Shown here one piece after another: positions 1 through 8,793 of a stretch of 64,000 nt of DNA. Under the pieces are notes generated by a model that saw nothing but the letters and a program-made list of their open reading frames with translations, searched no databases and had not been told where the DNA came from. This stretch comes from Anaerolineae bacterium. GTDB lineage: Bacteria > Chloroflexota > Anaerolineae > 4572-78 > J111. Numbering within the stretch: position 1 is the first letter of the stretch; each line of letters begins with the position of its first letter. Location of the stretch: NCBI GenBank assembly GCA_022071955.1, contig JAJVIM010000025.1:62001-126000 (forward strand). Reading direction: 5' to 3'. Position numbers and translations under genes: made by a program.

Positions 1-980
1 TCCGTGCCAAGTTGCAAGTGGACAATTGTCTTTGAGCCAAGCGGCTCAACCATGTACACCGTGGTCTGCCACCAGGAATCGGCGGCGGGTTGTGAATGCA
101 GATGCAGGTATTCTGGCCGGATGCCCAGAATAAAGGCGTTGCTTTTGTCTGGATTCTGCTCCAGCAGGCGACTGCGTTTATCATCCAGCGAGACGCGCCC
201 GCCGGAATGATGCGTCAATAGCCCGGCTCCGTTGTGTTGGTGAAAGGTGCAATCCATAAAATTCATACTGGGGCTGCCGATGAAATTGGCCACAAAGGTA
301 TTGGTTGGCTGGTTGTAAATTTCATCGGGAGTACCAAATTGTTGCAATATACCAAAATCCATTACCGCAATTTTATCGGCCATGCTCATGGCTTCTACCT
401 GATCGTGGGTCACGTAGATCATGGTTTGTTTGATTTCTCGTTGAAAGCGTTTAAGCTGGCCGCGCATGTAAAATCTGAAAGAGGCATCCAGGTTACTGAA
501 CGGCTCATCGAGTAGAAAGATTTGAGGCTCTAAAATCATACTGCGGCCGATGGCCACCTTTTGCATATCGTTGATGCTCAACCGGCCGGCGTTGTGATGT
601 AGCATCCCGGTCAGCTCCAAAAGCTCGGCCACCTGCTGCACTTTGCGCTTGATGTCATCGCCGGAGAGTTTGCGCACCTTCAGCCCAAAGGCGATGTTGT
701 CGAACACCGACATGTGCGAAAAAATGGCGTAATTTTGAAACACAAACCCCACACCGCGTTTGCCGGCTGGAACATGCGTGACCGGGGTATTGCCAAAATA
801 AATGTCGCCGGAGGTGGGGGTTTCCAGCCCGGAAATCATGTTCATGGTGGTGCTTTTGCCGCAGCCGGATGGCCCCAGCAGGGCGGCAAATTCGCCGTTG
901 GCAAACTCCAGATCCAGGCTTTTTACAGCCTCGACCGGCCCAAATGTTTTTCGCAGATTTTGCAGTTTGATACTGGACAT
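1..980 (-). CDS. Sugar ABC transporter ATP-binding protein (MalK/UgpC-like), 3' end cut by window edge
   Basis: This is the energising ATPase of the sugar importer whose permeases and binding protein lie just upstream. Translation from the ATG at 978-980 shows the Walker A motif GPSGCGKST, a Q-loop (VFQNYAIF), Walker B with ILEPQIFLLDEPFSNLD and the switch histidine in YVTHDQVEAMSMADK. The regulatory OB-like domain follows and is cut by the window edge after 326 codons. The signature motif reads LSINDMQKVA in place of the usual LSGGQ. Degenerate signatures of this kind occur in glycerol-3-phosphate or polyol importers that use two different ATPases, so a second ATPase may lie beyond the left edge (inference). 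It is the last visible gene of a leftward operon, 77 bp after the MalG-type permease. Confidence 0.9.
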   Translation of the reverse strand, partial: MSSIKLQNLRKTFGPVEAVKSLDLEFANGEFAALLGPSGCGKSTTMNMISGLETPTSGDIYFGNTPVTHVPAGKRGVGFVFQNYAIFSHMSVFDNIAFGLKVRKLSGDDIKRKVQQVAELLELTGMLHHNAGRLSINDMQKVAIGRSMILEPQIFLLDEPFSNLDASFRFYMRGQLKRFQREIKQTMIYVTHDQVEAMSMADKIAVMDFGILQQFGTPDEIYNQPTNTFVANFIGSPSMNFMDCTFHQHNGAGLLTHHSGGRVSLDDKRSRLLEQNPDKSNAFILGIRPEYLHLHSQPAADSWWQTTVYMVEPLGSKTIVHLQLGT

Positions 981-1057
981 AATATCTCCTGACGGGAAGT
1001 GTGCCGGGAGTAGCGAATCCGCCACTCCCGGCGGCAAAGGAAGAAAAGATGAAAACC

Positions 1058-2119
1058 CTATTTTTTGATAGCCCCAAAAGTCAGGCCGCGCACCAGATAG
1101 CGCTGGATCATAATGCCAAAGATGATCGGCGGAATTGCGGCCACAATGCCCAGCGCCGCTTTGGGGCCATACTGCTGGCCGGTTTCAGCAGAGACCAGCC
1201 GGTTGAGAAATACGGGAATAGTGACCCAATCTTTGTTGGTTAGCAGCAGCGCCACCAGAAAATCGCTCCAGTTGAGGATAAAGACAAACAGTGCGGTCGA
1301 GGCCAGCCCACCTTTGGCCAGCGGCAGCACCACCTTAAAGAACGCCCCCCAGTGAGAGGAGCCATCGACAATGGCGGCTTCGTCAAGTTCCTGCGGGATG
1401 TCGTCAAAAAAGCTTTTCATCAGCCACACCACAAAGGGGAAGGTGATCACGCCGTAAATCAGCACCAGGCCATACCAGGTGTCGATCAGGTTGAAGGCGG
1501 CCCACATAATCATCACCGGAATCATAATGGCGATGGGTGGAAACATTCGCAGTTGCAAAATGGAGAACGACAGATTGCCCACCGGTCCCCGGGTATAATA
1601 GAGGGCCATAATTTTGCCAATAAGCTGGTCGGCGAGGATACCAACGGCCGTGAGCGATAAAATGCCGTACCAGCTATTGATCCAGCCAAAGTAGGAGTAC
1701 AGCAGCATGAATGGCATTAGCGCCACCATTAAAAAGAGCAGCCGGGAGAGGGCGACGTAAAAGGGAAATTCGCCGGTATCGGTGTTGAAACGAGATAGAC
1801 CGTAAGCCGCCAGCGTGCCAATGATGACCGCAAAAATGGTGCCGCCAGTGGAAACCACAATGCTGTTATAAACCGCCGGCAAGGCTGAGGTCTGATTGCC
1901 TCTGAAAAACTTGCCCCGATATTCGGTAAAGGTGGTTTGGAAATTTTCCAGCGTGGGATTTTGCGGCAGCCAGTAAATAGTGCCGGCGGCGCTGGTCCAT
2001 TCCGCTTTGGGCTTAAAGGCCATGCCGACCATCCAGTAGGTGGGAAACAGGGCCAAAAAAGCGACAAACAGTACCAGAATATATCGGACAATCTGCTGCC
2101 AAAGTTTGGTTTGGGACAT
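1058..2119 (-). CDS. Carbohydrate ABC transporter permease, MalG/UgpE type
   Basis: This 353-residue integral membrane subunit forms half of the translocation pore. It has an N-terminal membrane segment (about residues 12-32) and several further hydrophobic segments. The cytoplasmic EAA loop that docks on the ATPase is recognisable as LDEAAIVDGSSHWG followed by VVLP. The protein is longer than the typical 270-300 residues: an insert of about 60 residues sits between the first membrane segment and the rest. It follows the MalF-type permease with a 38 bp gap and precedes the ATPase, so the pair is co-transcribed. The sugar specificity cannot be read from the sequence. Confidence 0.92.
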   Translation of the reverse strand: MSQTKLWQQIVRYILVLFVAFLALFPTYWMVGMAFKPKAEWTSAAGTIYWLPQNPTLENFQTTFTEYRGKFFRGNQTSALPAVYNSIVVSTGGTIFAVIIGTLAAYGLSRFNTDTGEFPFYVALSRLLFLMVALMPFMLLYSYFGWINSWYGILSLTAVGILADQLIGKIMALYYTRGPVGNLSFSILQLRMFPPIAIMIPVMIMWAAFNLIDTWYGLVLIYGVITFPFVVWLMKSFFDDIPQELDEAAIVDGSSHWGAFFKVVLPLAKGGLASTALFVFILNWSDFLVALLLTNKDWVTIPVFLNRLVSAETGQQYGPKAALGIVAAIPPIIFGIMIQRYLVRGLTFGAIKK

Positions 2120-2157
2120 GGTTTGCTCCTGAAAAATCTTTCGCTAAACGGGTTGAT

Positions 2158-3153
2158 TTATGCCGGCTCATGAGATTCTTCGCTTTGAGGTACTTGCAGC
2201 GGGCGCAGGGCGTAAGAGGCCACAATCGTCATCAGTACCAGAATGATGATGGCTGCCGCCGCCGCAAAAGACCAGCGAATATTTTGGAAGGCTTCTTTGT
2301 ACATATAAATCGAGATGCTCTCGGTGGCCCGGGCCGGCCCGCCGCCGGTCATCAAAAAGATGGAGTCGAAAATTTTGAAGGCTTCCATAAAACGGATGAC
2401 CAGAGCAATGACAATGATCAACTTCATTTTGGGCAGCATAATGTAGCGAAATTTTTGCCAGAAACTGGCGCCCAAAATGGTGGCTGCCTTCATTTCGTCT
2501 TCCGGCAGGCCAACCAGGCCGGACAGTAAAATCAGAAACATTAACGGCGTCCACTGCCAGACCTCGGCAATAATCACCGAGGCCATCGCCAGCGGGCCGG
2601 TTGTAAGCCAGGGGATGGTGACACTTTGGCCGGTGAGAATCGATAACAGGCCATTAATGGGGCCGCTGCTCTGAAAGAGCATATAAAACATGTAACCGAC
2701 AACCGCCGGCACAATCATCATGGGGGTCAGCATGATGGTGTGGAAGATGCGCTTGCCGGGGAACTCATCCAGAAACAGAAAAGCCAGGCAAAAACCCAAC
2801 AGAAATTCCAGTGGCACAGCGATGCCGACAATCACGACGGTGCGCCACAGGGCCGACCAAAAGGCCGAGTCCCGGAGCACTTCGCCATAATTTTGGCCCC
2901 AGTCCCAGTACTGATAGGCTTCCCACCAGTTGCCGCCACGCGTCGGCGACCAGGCGGTGAGGCTGATGTAGACCTCCATAAGCAGCGGGAAGACCACAAT
3001 AGCCAGTAAAAGATATTGCGCCGGAAATACCAGCAAGTTTGAAAACCGTTTGGGGTCTTGCATCCCCAGCCAGGCTGCCCATCGCCCCGTGGTTCTTGGC
3101 CGAGGCGCGGCATTGGCAGAGATTGTGGCGGATGATGTAACGCTTCTTTCCAT
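2158..3153 (-). CDS. Carbohydrate ABC transporter permease, MalF/UgpA type
   Basis: This 331-residue membrane protein is the partner of the downstream MalG-type permease. A polar N-terminal stretch of about 35 residues precedes the first membrane segment (LLAIVVFPLLMEVYISLTA). The EAA loop reads EDEMKAATILGASFW followed by YIMLP, the docking site for the ATPase. Short C-terminal tail ends in ESHEPA. It follows the binding-protein gene by 276 bp. That gap contains a stem-loop, which often separates the highly expressed binding protein from the permeases. Confidence 0.92.
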   Translation of the reverse strand: MERSVTSSATISANAAPRPRTTGRWAAWLGMQDPKRFSNLLVFPAQYLLLAIVVFPLLMEVYISLTAWSPTRGGNWWEAYQYWDWGQNYGEVLRDSAFWSALWRTVVIVGIAVPLEFLLGFCLAFLFLDEFPGKRIFHTIMLTPMMIVPAVVGYMFYMLFQSSGPINGLLSILTGQSVTIPWLTTGPLAMASVIIAEVWQWTPLMFLILLSGLVGLPEDEMKAATILGASFWQKFRYIMLPKMKLIIVIALVIRFMEAFKIFDSIFLMTGGGPARATESISIYMYKEAFQNIRWSFAAAAAIIILVLMTIVASYALRPLQVPQSEESHEPA

Positions 3154-3371
3154 AATAAATCAAACTCCTCCGAAAATACAGGGGCAGGGATTTGGAGCAG
3201 GGACTCAGTAAAAAACGGACTGTGGATGAAAGTCCGGCAACGCGTCAAAATCTGCCGGTCACGGGTCAGTGATCCACTTCGATAAAACTTCCACCTGCAC
3301 AGCGATCAAACAGGAGGCTACCACGGGAAAAAACACCTTTTTGCCGGTTACGTCAAAATGGTTAAGATAGG

Positions 3372-3419
3372 GGGTGAGGAGCCAGAATAAACCGCGAATT
3401 TGTTCCGGCTCGCTCACCC
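3372..3419 (-). promoter_or_regulatory. Intercistronic stem-loop after the solute-binding-protein gene
   Basis: Imperfect inverted repeat: arm GGGTGAGGAGCC (3372-3383) pairs with GGCTCGCTCACCC (3407-3419) around a 23-nt loop. It begins 10 bp past the binding-protein stop codon and is not followed by a clear T-run on the minus strand. It is therefore more likely an mRNA-stabilising or attenuating element than a strong terminator (inference). Confidence 0.45.
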
Positions 3420-3429
3420 GTAGAGCAGG

Positions 3430-5115
3430 TTATATGGTAGGTTCGTCCGTTGTTGTTGGATAAGCGGTAGCCTGTGCTTTAAGGGCTGTCACTTGCTTGT
3501 CTCGACCCAAGCGATCGGTGATTTTTTCCCATTCAGCGGCGGCATCCTTCATGGCCTGCTCTGCGCTTTTTTGGCCGGTCATTACGGCTTGCAGGTTGGT
3601 GTCCAAGGCGTTGACATATTCGTTGGTGCCGTTCAGGTTGATGGGCGGCACGGCGTGTTCGATACTGGTCTTGTAGGTTGGGATGTGGTAATCGTGGTAG
3701 CTGCCAACGACAAACGGGTCTTCAAAATCGCCCTTCTGGAAGGGATCCATAAAACCGGCTGGGTTAGCTACTAACCAAGGATACAACTGCGGGCTGTTGG
3801 CCCATTGCAAAAACAGGTAGGCGGCTTCCGAGTATTGCGATTGGCCGGAAACGCCCAGCGTCACATTGGGCCACCACACGGTGCGCCGAATCAGTTTGCC
3901 ATCGACCATCCGGCCCGGCGCCAGGCCGGAGCGGATTTTGCCGGTGATCATACTGTCTGGGTTAGCCGGAGTATCCAGGAATTTGGGCATATTGGGGAAG
4001 GCGCAGGTGACGGCGGCGCCGCCGGCAGCCATGTTGGCGTACTGCTCTGGCCAGCCCCAGCTGATGCCATCCGGGCTGTGGTATTTGAGCGTGTTGGCGT
4101 ATTCCTGAGCGGCTCGGATCCCGGCTTCGCTGTCAATTAAGGGCTTGCCGGTTTCGGGGTCAAAGTAGAATTGGTTTGGATTGCCTGCCGAGGCGTAGCG
4201 CTGATACCAGTTGGTGTAGCCCCAGTACTGGTTGCGCAGGTCAGTTACGCCAAACATATTTTTGTCGGGGCGATGGAAGAATTCGGCAATTTGATCCAGT
4301 TGCTCCCAGGTTTCTGGCCATTGCAACTCCCAGCCGTACTTATCCATAAACTTCTTTTGTTCTTCCGGGTCTTCAAACAAATCCTTGCGATAGATCCAAA
4401 TCTGGTAGTCACCGTCAAAGGATACGCCATAAAACGAGCCGGCGTGCGCGTTGAATTGCTGCACCGTAGTTTCTCCGCCGGTGTAATATTTCTCCCATTC
4501 CGGCTTGTGTTTCCCCACCAACTCATCCAGGTTTAACAGCGCACCGGATTCGGCCAGGGTGCCCTTGTCGGGCGCCCAGAAGGAGTACAAGTCAAATTGA
4601 CCGGCTTTGGTGGTGGTATCCTGAATAATTTTGGTAAACTGGTCATCCGGTGAGATACCCACAAATTCTAGCTTGATGCCGGTTTCTTCCTCAAAGATTT
4701 GCTGAGCCGTTTGCGCGCCATCCGGGAAGCCCACTTGGAAGTGACCCAAGGCGCCATCGGCCAACTGAATGACCAACTGCTCCGGTTTCTGGTCGGCAGG
4801 CAGCGATTTTAAGGCTTCGATGGCCCGACCCGCCGGAGAATCGGCGCTATACTGGTAACGCTCCGCGCCCTCAAAACCAACAGGGCCGCCAATCATCCCC
4901 CGGGCCAGCCCAGTCTTTGGCGCTGAAACCACCGGGGTTGCAGCAACACGGGTCGCCGGCGCTGCAGTGGGTGCGGTCGTCGGAGCCGTGGTTGGCGCCG
5001 CCGCCGGTTGGCCAGCGCAAGCTTGCGCGAACAGACCCACACCGATCAGCCCGGTTGCCCGCAGAAAATCTCTTCTCGATAACGGGATTTTTTCGGAATT
5101 ACTTTTTTTGGCCAT
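3430..5115 (-). CDS. Extracellular solute-binding lipoprotein, family 1 (Tat-exported)
   Basis: This 561-residue protein binds the transported sugar outside the cell. The start was set at 5113-5115 because GGAGGA sits four bases upstream; an ATG 15 bases further out lacks such a site. The N-terminus carries a twin-arginine motif (SRRDFLRATG), a hydrophobic stretch and a lipobox-like AQAC, followed by an Ala/Pro/Thr-rich tether to about residue 60. Features typical of family 1 binding proteins follow (for example QQIFEEETGIKLEFVGISP and the Trp-rich ligand-binding C-domain). It is larger than the usual 420-450 residues, with inserts between the two lobes. Its position in front of two permeases and an ATPase identifies the complete importer. 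Confidence 0.92.
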   Translation of the reverse strand: MAKKSNSEKIPLSRRDFLRATGLIGVGLFAQACAGQPAAAPTTAPTTAPTAAPATRVAATPVVSAPKTGLARGMIGGPVGFEGAERYQYSADSPAGRAIEALKSLPADQKPEQLVIQLADGALGHFQVGFPDGAQTAQQIFEEETGIKLEFVGISPDDQFTKIIQDTTTKAGQFDLYSFWAPDKGTLAESGALLNLDELVGKHKPEWEKYYTGGETTVQQFNAHAGSFYGVSFDGDYQIWIYRKDLFEDPEEQKKFMDKYGWELQWPETWEQLDQIAEFFHRPDKNMFGVTDLRNQYWGYTNWYQRYASAGNPNQFYFDPETGKPLIDSEAGIRAAQEYANTLKYHSPDGISWGWPEQYANMAAGGAAVTCAFPNMPKFLDTPANPDSMITGKIRSGLAPGRMVDGKLIRRTVWWPNVTLGVSGQSQYSEAAYLFLQWANSPQLYPWLVANPAGFMDPFQKGDFEDPFVVGSYHDYHIPTYKTSIEHAVPPINLNGTNEYVNALDTNLQAVMTGQKSAEQAMKDAAAEWEKITDRLGRDKQVTALKAQATAYPTTTDEPTI

Positions 5116-5160
5116 GTCTCCTCCAAACATCTGGTTTAGGTTGTTAGAAAATTTCTTGAA

Positions 5161-5190
5161 AGAGTGCGGGGTAAATCCCGCACTCTTTTT
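5161..5190. terminator. Stem-loop between isomerase and binding-protein genes
   Basis: Perfect 10-bp arms AGAGTGCGGG (5161-5170) and CCCGCACTCT (5177-5186) enclose a 6-nt loop. A T-run follows on the plus strand only, although the surrounding genes run leftward. On the minus strand the tail is TTTC, so it may act only as a partial attenuator inside the operon. Confidence 0.5.
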
Positions 5191-5204
5191 TATTCGTTTA
5201 TTCT

Positions 5205-6038
5205 CTATCCCCGGCAGCCTAATTCCTGCATCATTTTGTTGGTGGCGTCGTAGGCTTCGGTCACCCAGGAAATAACGCCGTCACGCGATTGGTCGGGTGG
5301 CCATTCCAGTTCCAGCGAGACGCTGCCGTCAAACCCGGCGATGTTGAGCTGGTTGAGATATTCTTTGAGCGGCGCTTTACCGCGGCCCGGCGGCAGGTCA
5401 CCGTGGGTTTCCAGCGAGTCGGAGAAGTGAACGTGGGCGATGCGCCCGGCCAGTCGCTGAATTTCGGTGGGCGGGATGCCGGCCAAATCCAGGTGCGAGC
5501 AGTCTACGTTGGCCTGCACAGTTTTGGGCAGGTCAACCGCGCTCAAAAAAGCGTCCATCGTGTCGATGCTGTTGATGAGCGACATTTTGAAGGGTTCCAG
5601 CTCGATAGAGATTTTTACTCCGGCGGCTTCGGCGTGTTCGCCAATTTTGCGAGTGCCTTCCACCACGTTGTTCCAGATCCAATCTTTGTTGAAGCCCGTT
5701 TCCAACTGCCAGAAATATTCGCCGTTGACCATCAGCATATTGTCCGCGCCCAAAATAGCGGTCAGGTCGATGAGCCGTTTGCCCAAATCGACGGCAAAGT
5801 CGCGGGCTGGTTTGTTGGGGTCGAACAGGCCAAACAGAATCAGTACCGTCGAGCGAATCGGCAAACCGGCGACGGCACACAACGATTTCACGCTTTTAAT
5901 CTGGGCTGAGGTCATTTCGCCGTCGCCCGGGTAGATGTCAATGGTGTCAAAACCAATGTTTTTGGTGACTTGGATGGCTTCACCATAGGCATCGATGGGG
6001 CTGCCAAAATATGCTGAGTTGATTACGCCAAGTTTCAT
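5205..6038 (-). CDS. Sugar phosphate isomerase/epimerase family (xylose isomerase-like TIM barrel)
   Basis: This 277-residue protein belongs to the AP-endonuclease-2/xylose-isomerase-like TIM-barrel superfamily. Characteristic metal-site strands are visible: ISIELEPF (Glu ligand), NVDCSHLDLAG (Asp and His) and HVHFSDS near residue 200, then LELEWP with a late Glu. The family includes inosose dehydratases, tagatose epimerases and hydroxypyruvate isomerases, and the substrate here is not determinable. It sits in the sugar-uptake operon, 37 bp after the Gfo/Idh/MocA gene. Such a pair often oxidises and isomerises a sugar or polyol. Confidence 0.85.
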   Translation of the reverse strand: MKLGVINSAYFGSPIDAYGEAIQVTKNIGFDTIDIYPGDGEMTSAQIKSVKSLCAVAGLPIRSTVLILFGLFDPNKPARDFAVDLGKRLIDLTAILGADNMLMVNGEYFWQLETGFNKDWIWNNVVEGTRKIGEHAEAAGVKISIELEPFKMSLINSIDTMDAFLSAVDLPKTVQANVDCSHLDLAGIPPTEIQRLAGRIAHVHFSDSLETHGDLPPGRGKAPLKEYLNQLNIAGFDGSVSLELEWPPDQSRDGVISWVTEAYDATNKMMQELGCRG

Positions 6039-6075
6039 TGCACTTCAATCCTTTCTGTTTTTGGTTGATATTTGA

Positions 6076-7188
6076 TTAGCTTGTAATTTCGTCCAACGTC
6101 ACCCCGCGATGCTCGGCAACTGATTTGTAGCAGGCATCGATCAGGGCCATCGTTTTCAGGTTGTCCGTCCCACCAATTTCCGGCTCGGTGTCGTTTTGTA
6201 TGGCCGCCATCAGTTGGGCCATTGTCCCCTCAAAGGCATCGGGGAACCACACCTTGTTCCAGCGCGGGCGGAACCAGTAGCCCGGCTGTTGTTTGGTGGT
6301 GAAGTTGAGCGTGCTGGGGCTGCCGTTGGGGTAATCAACCCAGCCAATCGTGCCGTCGGCTATGCCATCCGTGCCTTCAACCCGCCATTTGATGTAGATA
6401 TCGCCCAGGCTACCTTCGCGGACGGGGCCGGTCCACACATCGTCCCAGCCGGAGGCGCGGAAGCCGTTGGTATATTCCAGAATGTAGAGGGTGATGCCGT
6501 CGGTGTGTTCAAATTTAGTGCGGGGATCGGTGCGGGCGCTGGCCAGCACCCGTTCGGGGTCGCCAAACAGGTAGCGAAAAATGTCCAGGTGGTGGATGCT
6601 CATGTTCAAAAAGGTCAGGCGGTCGTAATCGTACAGGAAGGGCTGCCAGTGAGGGATGCCGCGCATTTCGACGGTGGCCAGCACCGGCTCACCCAGCATG
6701 CCGCGATCCAGCAACGTTTTGAGCGCGCGCATCGACTGGTCGTAGCGCATATTCTGATTGACGGCCAGTTTTTTGCCGGCGGCGGCGCACAGCTCCACCA
6801 CCTTTTTGGCGTCCTGATAATTCATCGCCAGCGGCTTTTGGGCCAGGATACCTTTGATGTGGGGCCGTTTCACCGCCTCGGCGATGATCGCCGGCTGCTG
6901 GTCGGGCGGAAAGGCGATGTCGAGAATTTCAATCCGGGGATCGTCCAGCAGCTCCTGCCAGGTGTTGTACACCGTGGGGATGCCACGGGCCTCGGCGGCT
7001 GCGCGGGCATTTTCCGGCGTACGCGAGGCGATAGCCACCGTATTAAAACCGGCATTGTTGTAGGCCACAACGTGAATATCGCGCATGATAAAACCTGCGC
7101 CGATACAACCAATTTTGTAGTCTGTTTTGGGGGGTAAGTGGGGTAAGAAATCCAGATCAAAATCAAGCGGTGGCGTCGTTGACGTCAT
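6076..7188 (-). CDS. Gfo/Idh/MocA family NAD(P)-dependent oxidoreductase
   Basis: This 370-residue dehydrogenase oxidises or reduces a sugar or polyol carbon. The Rossmann motif GCIGAGFIM lies near residue 28, after a leader of about 25 residues. The usual EKP lysine motif appears as QKPLAM, keeping the lysine but replacing Glu with Gln. The C-terminal alpha/beta sheet domain contains the expected MSIHHLDIFRYLFGD with the His-x-x-Asp pair used in catalysis. It lies between RbsD and the TIM-barrel isomerase in the same operon. Substrate unknown. Confidence 0.88.
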   Translation of the reverse strand: MTSTTPPLDFDLDFLPHLPPKTDYKIGCIGAGFIMRDIHVVAYNNAGFNTVAIASRTPENARAAAEARGIPTVYNTWQELLDDPRIEILDIAFPPDQQPAIIAEAVKRPHIKGILAQKPLAMNYQDAKKVVELCAAAGKKLAVNQNMRYDQSMRALKTLLDRGMLGEPVLATVEMRGIPHWQPFLYDYDRLTFLNMSIHHLDIFRYLFGDPERVLASARTDPRTKFEHTDGITLYILEYTNGFRASGWDDVWTGPVREGSLGDIYIKWRVEGTDGIADGTIGWVDYPNGSPSTLNFTTKQQPGYWFRPRWNKVWFPDAFEGTMAQLMAAIQNDTEPEIGGTDNLKTMALIDACYKSVAEHRGVTLDEITS

Positions 7189-7234
7189 GAATTACCTCCT
7201 TGTAAATGATTGAAATGGTTAATCAACTGCCCGA

Positions 7235-7735
7235 TTATTTCGGTTCCGGGCGCACGTTGTCGCTCATTCGCTTACGGCGTTCCACGTAGGCCGGCAGAAT
7301 TTCGGTGCCAGAGTCGGCGGTGAACCAGGCGAAGGGATCGGTGCTGGCCACCATTGCAATGTTGGCCCACGGGTTGAAGGAGCCGGAGCGGATGATGAAT
7401 TTGGCTTTGTAGGCAATTTCGTTGACCAACTCTTCATGGGTGGTCAGTTTGAACTCGGCCCCGGCGCCGGTGAAAATATCCTGTAAGGAGGCATACAGCG
7501 GCTTGTTTTTGGTGAGGATATCGCCGGCAAAGTGAACTTCTTCTACAAACACTTCCTGCCGTACCACCCGCAGCACATCCAGCACATCGGGCAGGCCCTC
7601 GTAAAAGCCCAAATCGATGCGCCACGCATCCGCCGGAATTGGGAATCCGGCATCAGTGACCATAAAAATATCGGAGTGGCCCAGGGTGGTTACCGCCTGG
7701 GCTAACTCGGGGTGCAAAATTCGACCTGGTCGCAT
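7235..7735 (-). CDS. rbsD: D-ribose pyranase (RbsD/FucU family)
   Basis: The family converts beta-pyranose to furanose forms of ribose-like sugars so that a cytosolic kinase can use them. The 166-residue protein keeps the RbsD pattern: LGHSDIFMVTDAGFPIP with the catalytic histidine at position 20, an RIDLG segment, TTHEE, and the C-terminal IIRSGSFNPWANI. It is about 27 residues longer than E. coli RbsD because of a C-terminal tail. Its neighbour is a PfkB kinase, as in ribose operons. This suggests the imported sugar is ribose or a close analogue, though the aldolase and dehydrogenase neighbours do not fit simple ribose catabolism. Confidence 0.88.
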   Translation of the reverse strand: MRPGRILHPELAQAVTTLGHSDIFMVTDAGFPIPADAWRIDLGFYEGLPDVLDVLRVVRQEVFVEEVHFAGDILTKNKPLYASLQDIFTGAGAEFKLTTHEELVNEIAYKAKFIIRSGSFNPWANIAMVASTDPFAWFTADSGTEILPAYVERRKRMSDNVRPEPK

Positions 7736-7824
7736 AATTTTCTCCTTTGAAATAAGTTACATAAGTTGGGTAGGGGTAGTATGGGGCGCGTCGCGCCCCG
7801 GCTTGACCGGCGACTGATGTCCCG

Positions 7825-8763
7825 TCAGGCGTGTTGCTGGATAAATGATTCCACTTCGGCGCGGGTATGGTAAGACGGCACGGTGTCCCAGCGGGTGCAG
7901 CACAGGCCGGCCACGGCGTTGGCAAAACGAGCCGCTTCCGGCAGCGATTTACCTTCCAGTAGACCGGTTGCCAGCGAGGCGTTGAAGGAATCGCCCGCGC
8001 CGTTGCTGTCTACCACGTTGTCAAACTCAAACGGCGGCACTTCGATGACCTCGTCCGGGGTGACAATCAGGCTGCCCCGTTCGCCCAGGGTCATCACTAC
8101 GGTGCGGCAGCCCAGCGCCAGCAACTGGCGGGCCAGTTCGGTTTCGTCGATGGGGTCGGTGGGGTCCAGGCCCAGGCAAACGCGGGCCTCGGTTTCGTTG
8201 GGGGTGAAGATGTCGATGGCGGATAAATCCTGTTGGCGCATATCCTGCGCCGGGGCCGGGTTAAAAATAACTGTGGAACCCTGCTGGTGGCCCAGTTTGG
8301 CGGCGTGCAGTGCCGTTTCCAGCGGAATTTCAAGCTGGATCAGCACCACAGAGTCGGGCGTCATGTGGGGCAAGGCTTTAGAAACGTGGTTGGGGGAGAA
8401 AAGTTGGTTGGCGCCAATATCAATGGTGATGATGTTTTTGCCGCCGCCTTTTATAATGAAGCCGGCGCCCGTGGCCAGCTCGGGGCGACTTTGCAGCAGG
8501 TCGGTATTGACACCCTCATCCTGCATCAGCTTGATGAACGCGCGGCCAAAGTCGTCGTCGCCCACGCAACCCACAAAGGTGACCGGCGCGCCCAGGCGCG
8601 CGGCCTGCACGGCCATGTCAGAGCCTTTGCCGCCAAACGCCTCACGGAAGTTGCGAGCTATCACCGTTTCGCCGATCACCGGGATGCGGTCAACGTCCAT
8701 CACCAGGGCTACCAGATAACTGCCAATTAAAACAATCGTTGGTTCATAGTCGGAATTCGTCAT
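7825..8763 (-). CDS. PfkB-family carbohydrate kinase (ribokinase-like)
   Basis: This 312-residue kinase would phosphorylate the sugar released by RbsD. PfkB signature 1 is seen as AFGGKGSDMAVQAARLGA near residue 45, and signature 2 with the catalytic Asp as NGAGDSFNASLATG near residue 250. The start was set at the ATG 8761-8763, with GGAGG five bases upstream; a GTG four codons earlier overlaps that ribosome-binding site. Length and order of motifs match ribokinase. It lies 31 bp after the DeoC-type gene and 89 bp before rbsD. Confidence 0.9.
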   Translation of the reverse strand: MTNSDYEPTIVLIGSYLVALVMDVDRIPVIGETVIARNFREAFGGKGSDMAVQAARLGAPVTFVGCVGDDDFGRAFIKLMQDEGVNTDLLQSRPELATGAGFIIKGGGKNIITIDIGANQLFSPNHVSKALPHMTPDSVVLIQLEIPLETALHAAKLGHQQGSTVIFNPAPAQDMRQQDLSAIDIFTPNETEARVCLGLDPTDPIDETELARQLLALGCRTVVMTLGERGSLIVTPDEVIEVPPFEFDNVVDSNGAGDSFNASLATGLLEGKSLPEAARFANAVAGLCCTRWDTVPSYHTRAEVESFIQQHA

Positions 8764-8793
8764 TGATTCCTCCACTCAAGTAATTTGGGAAAA

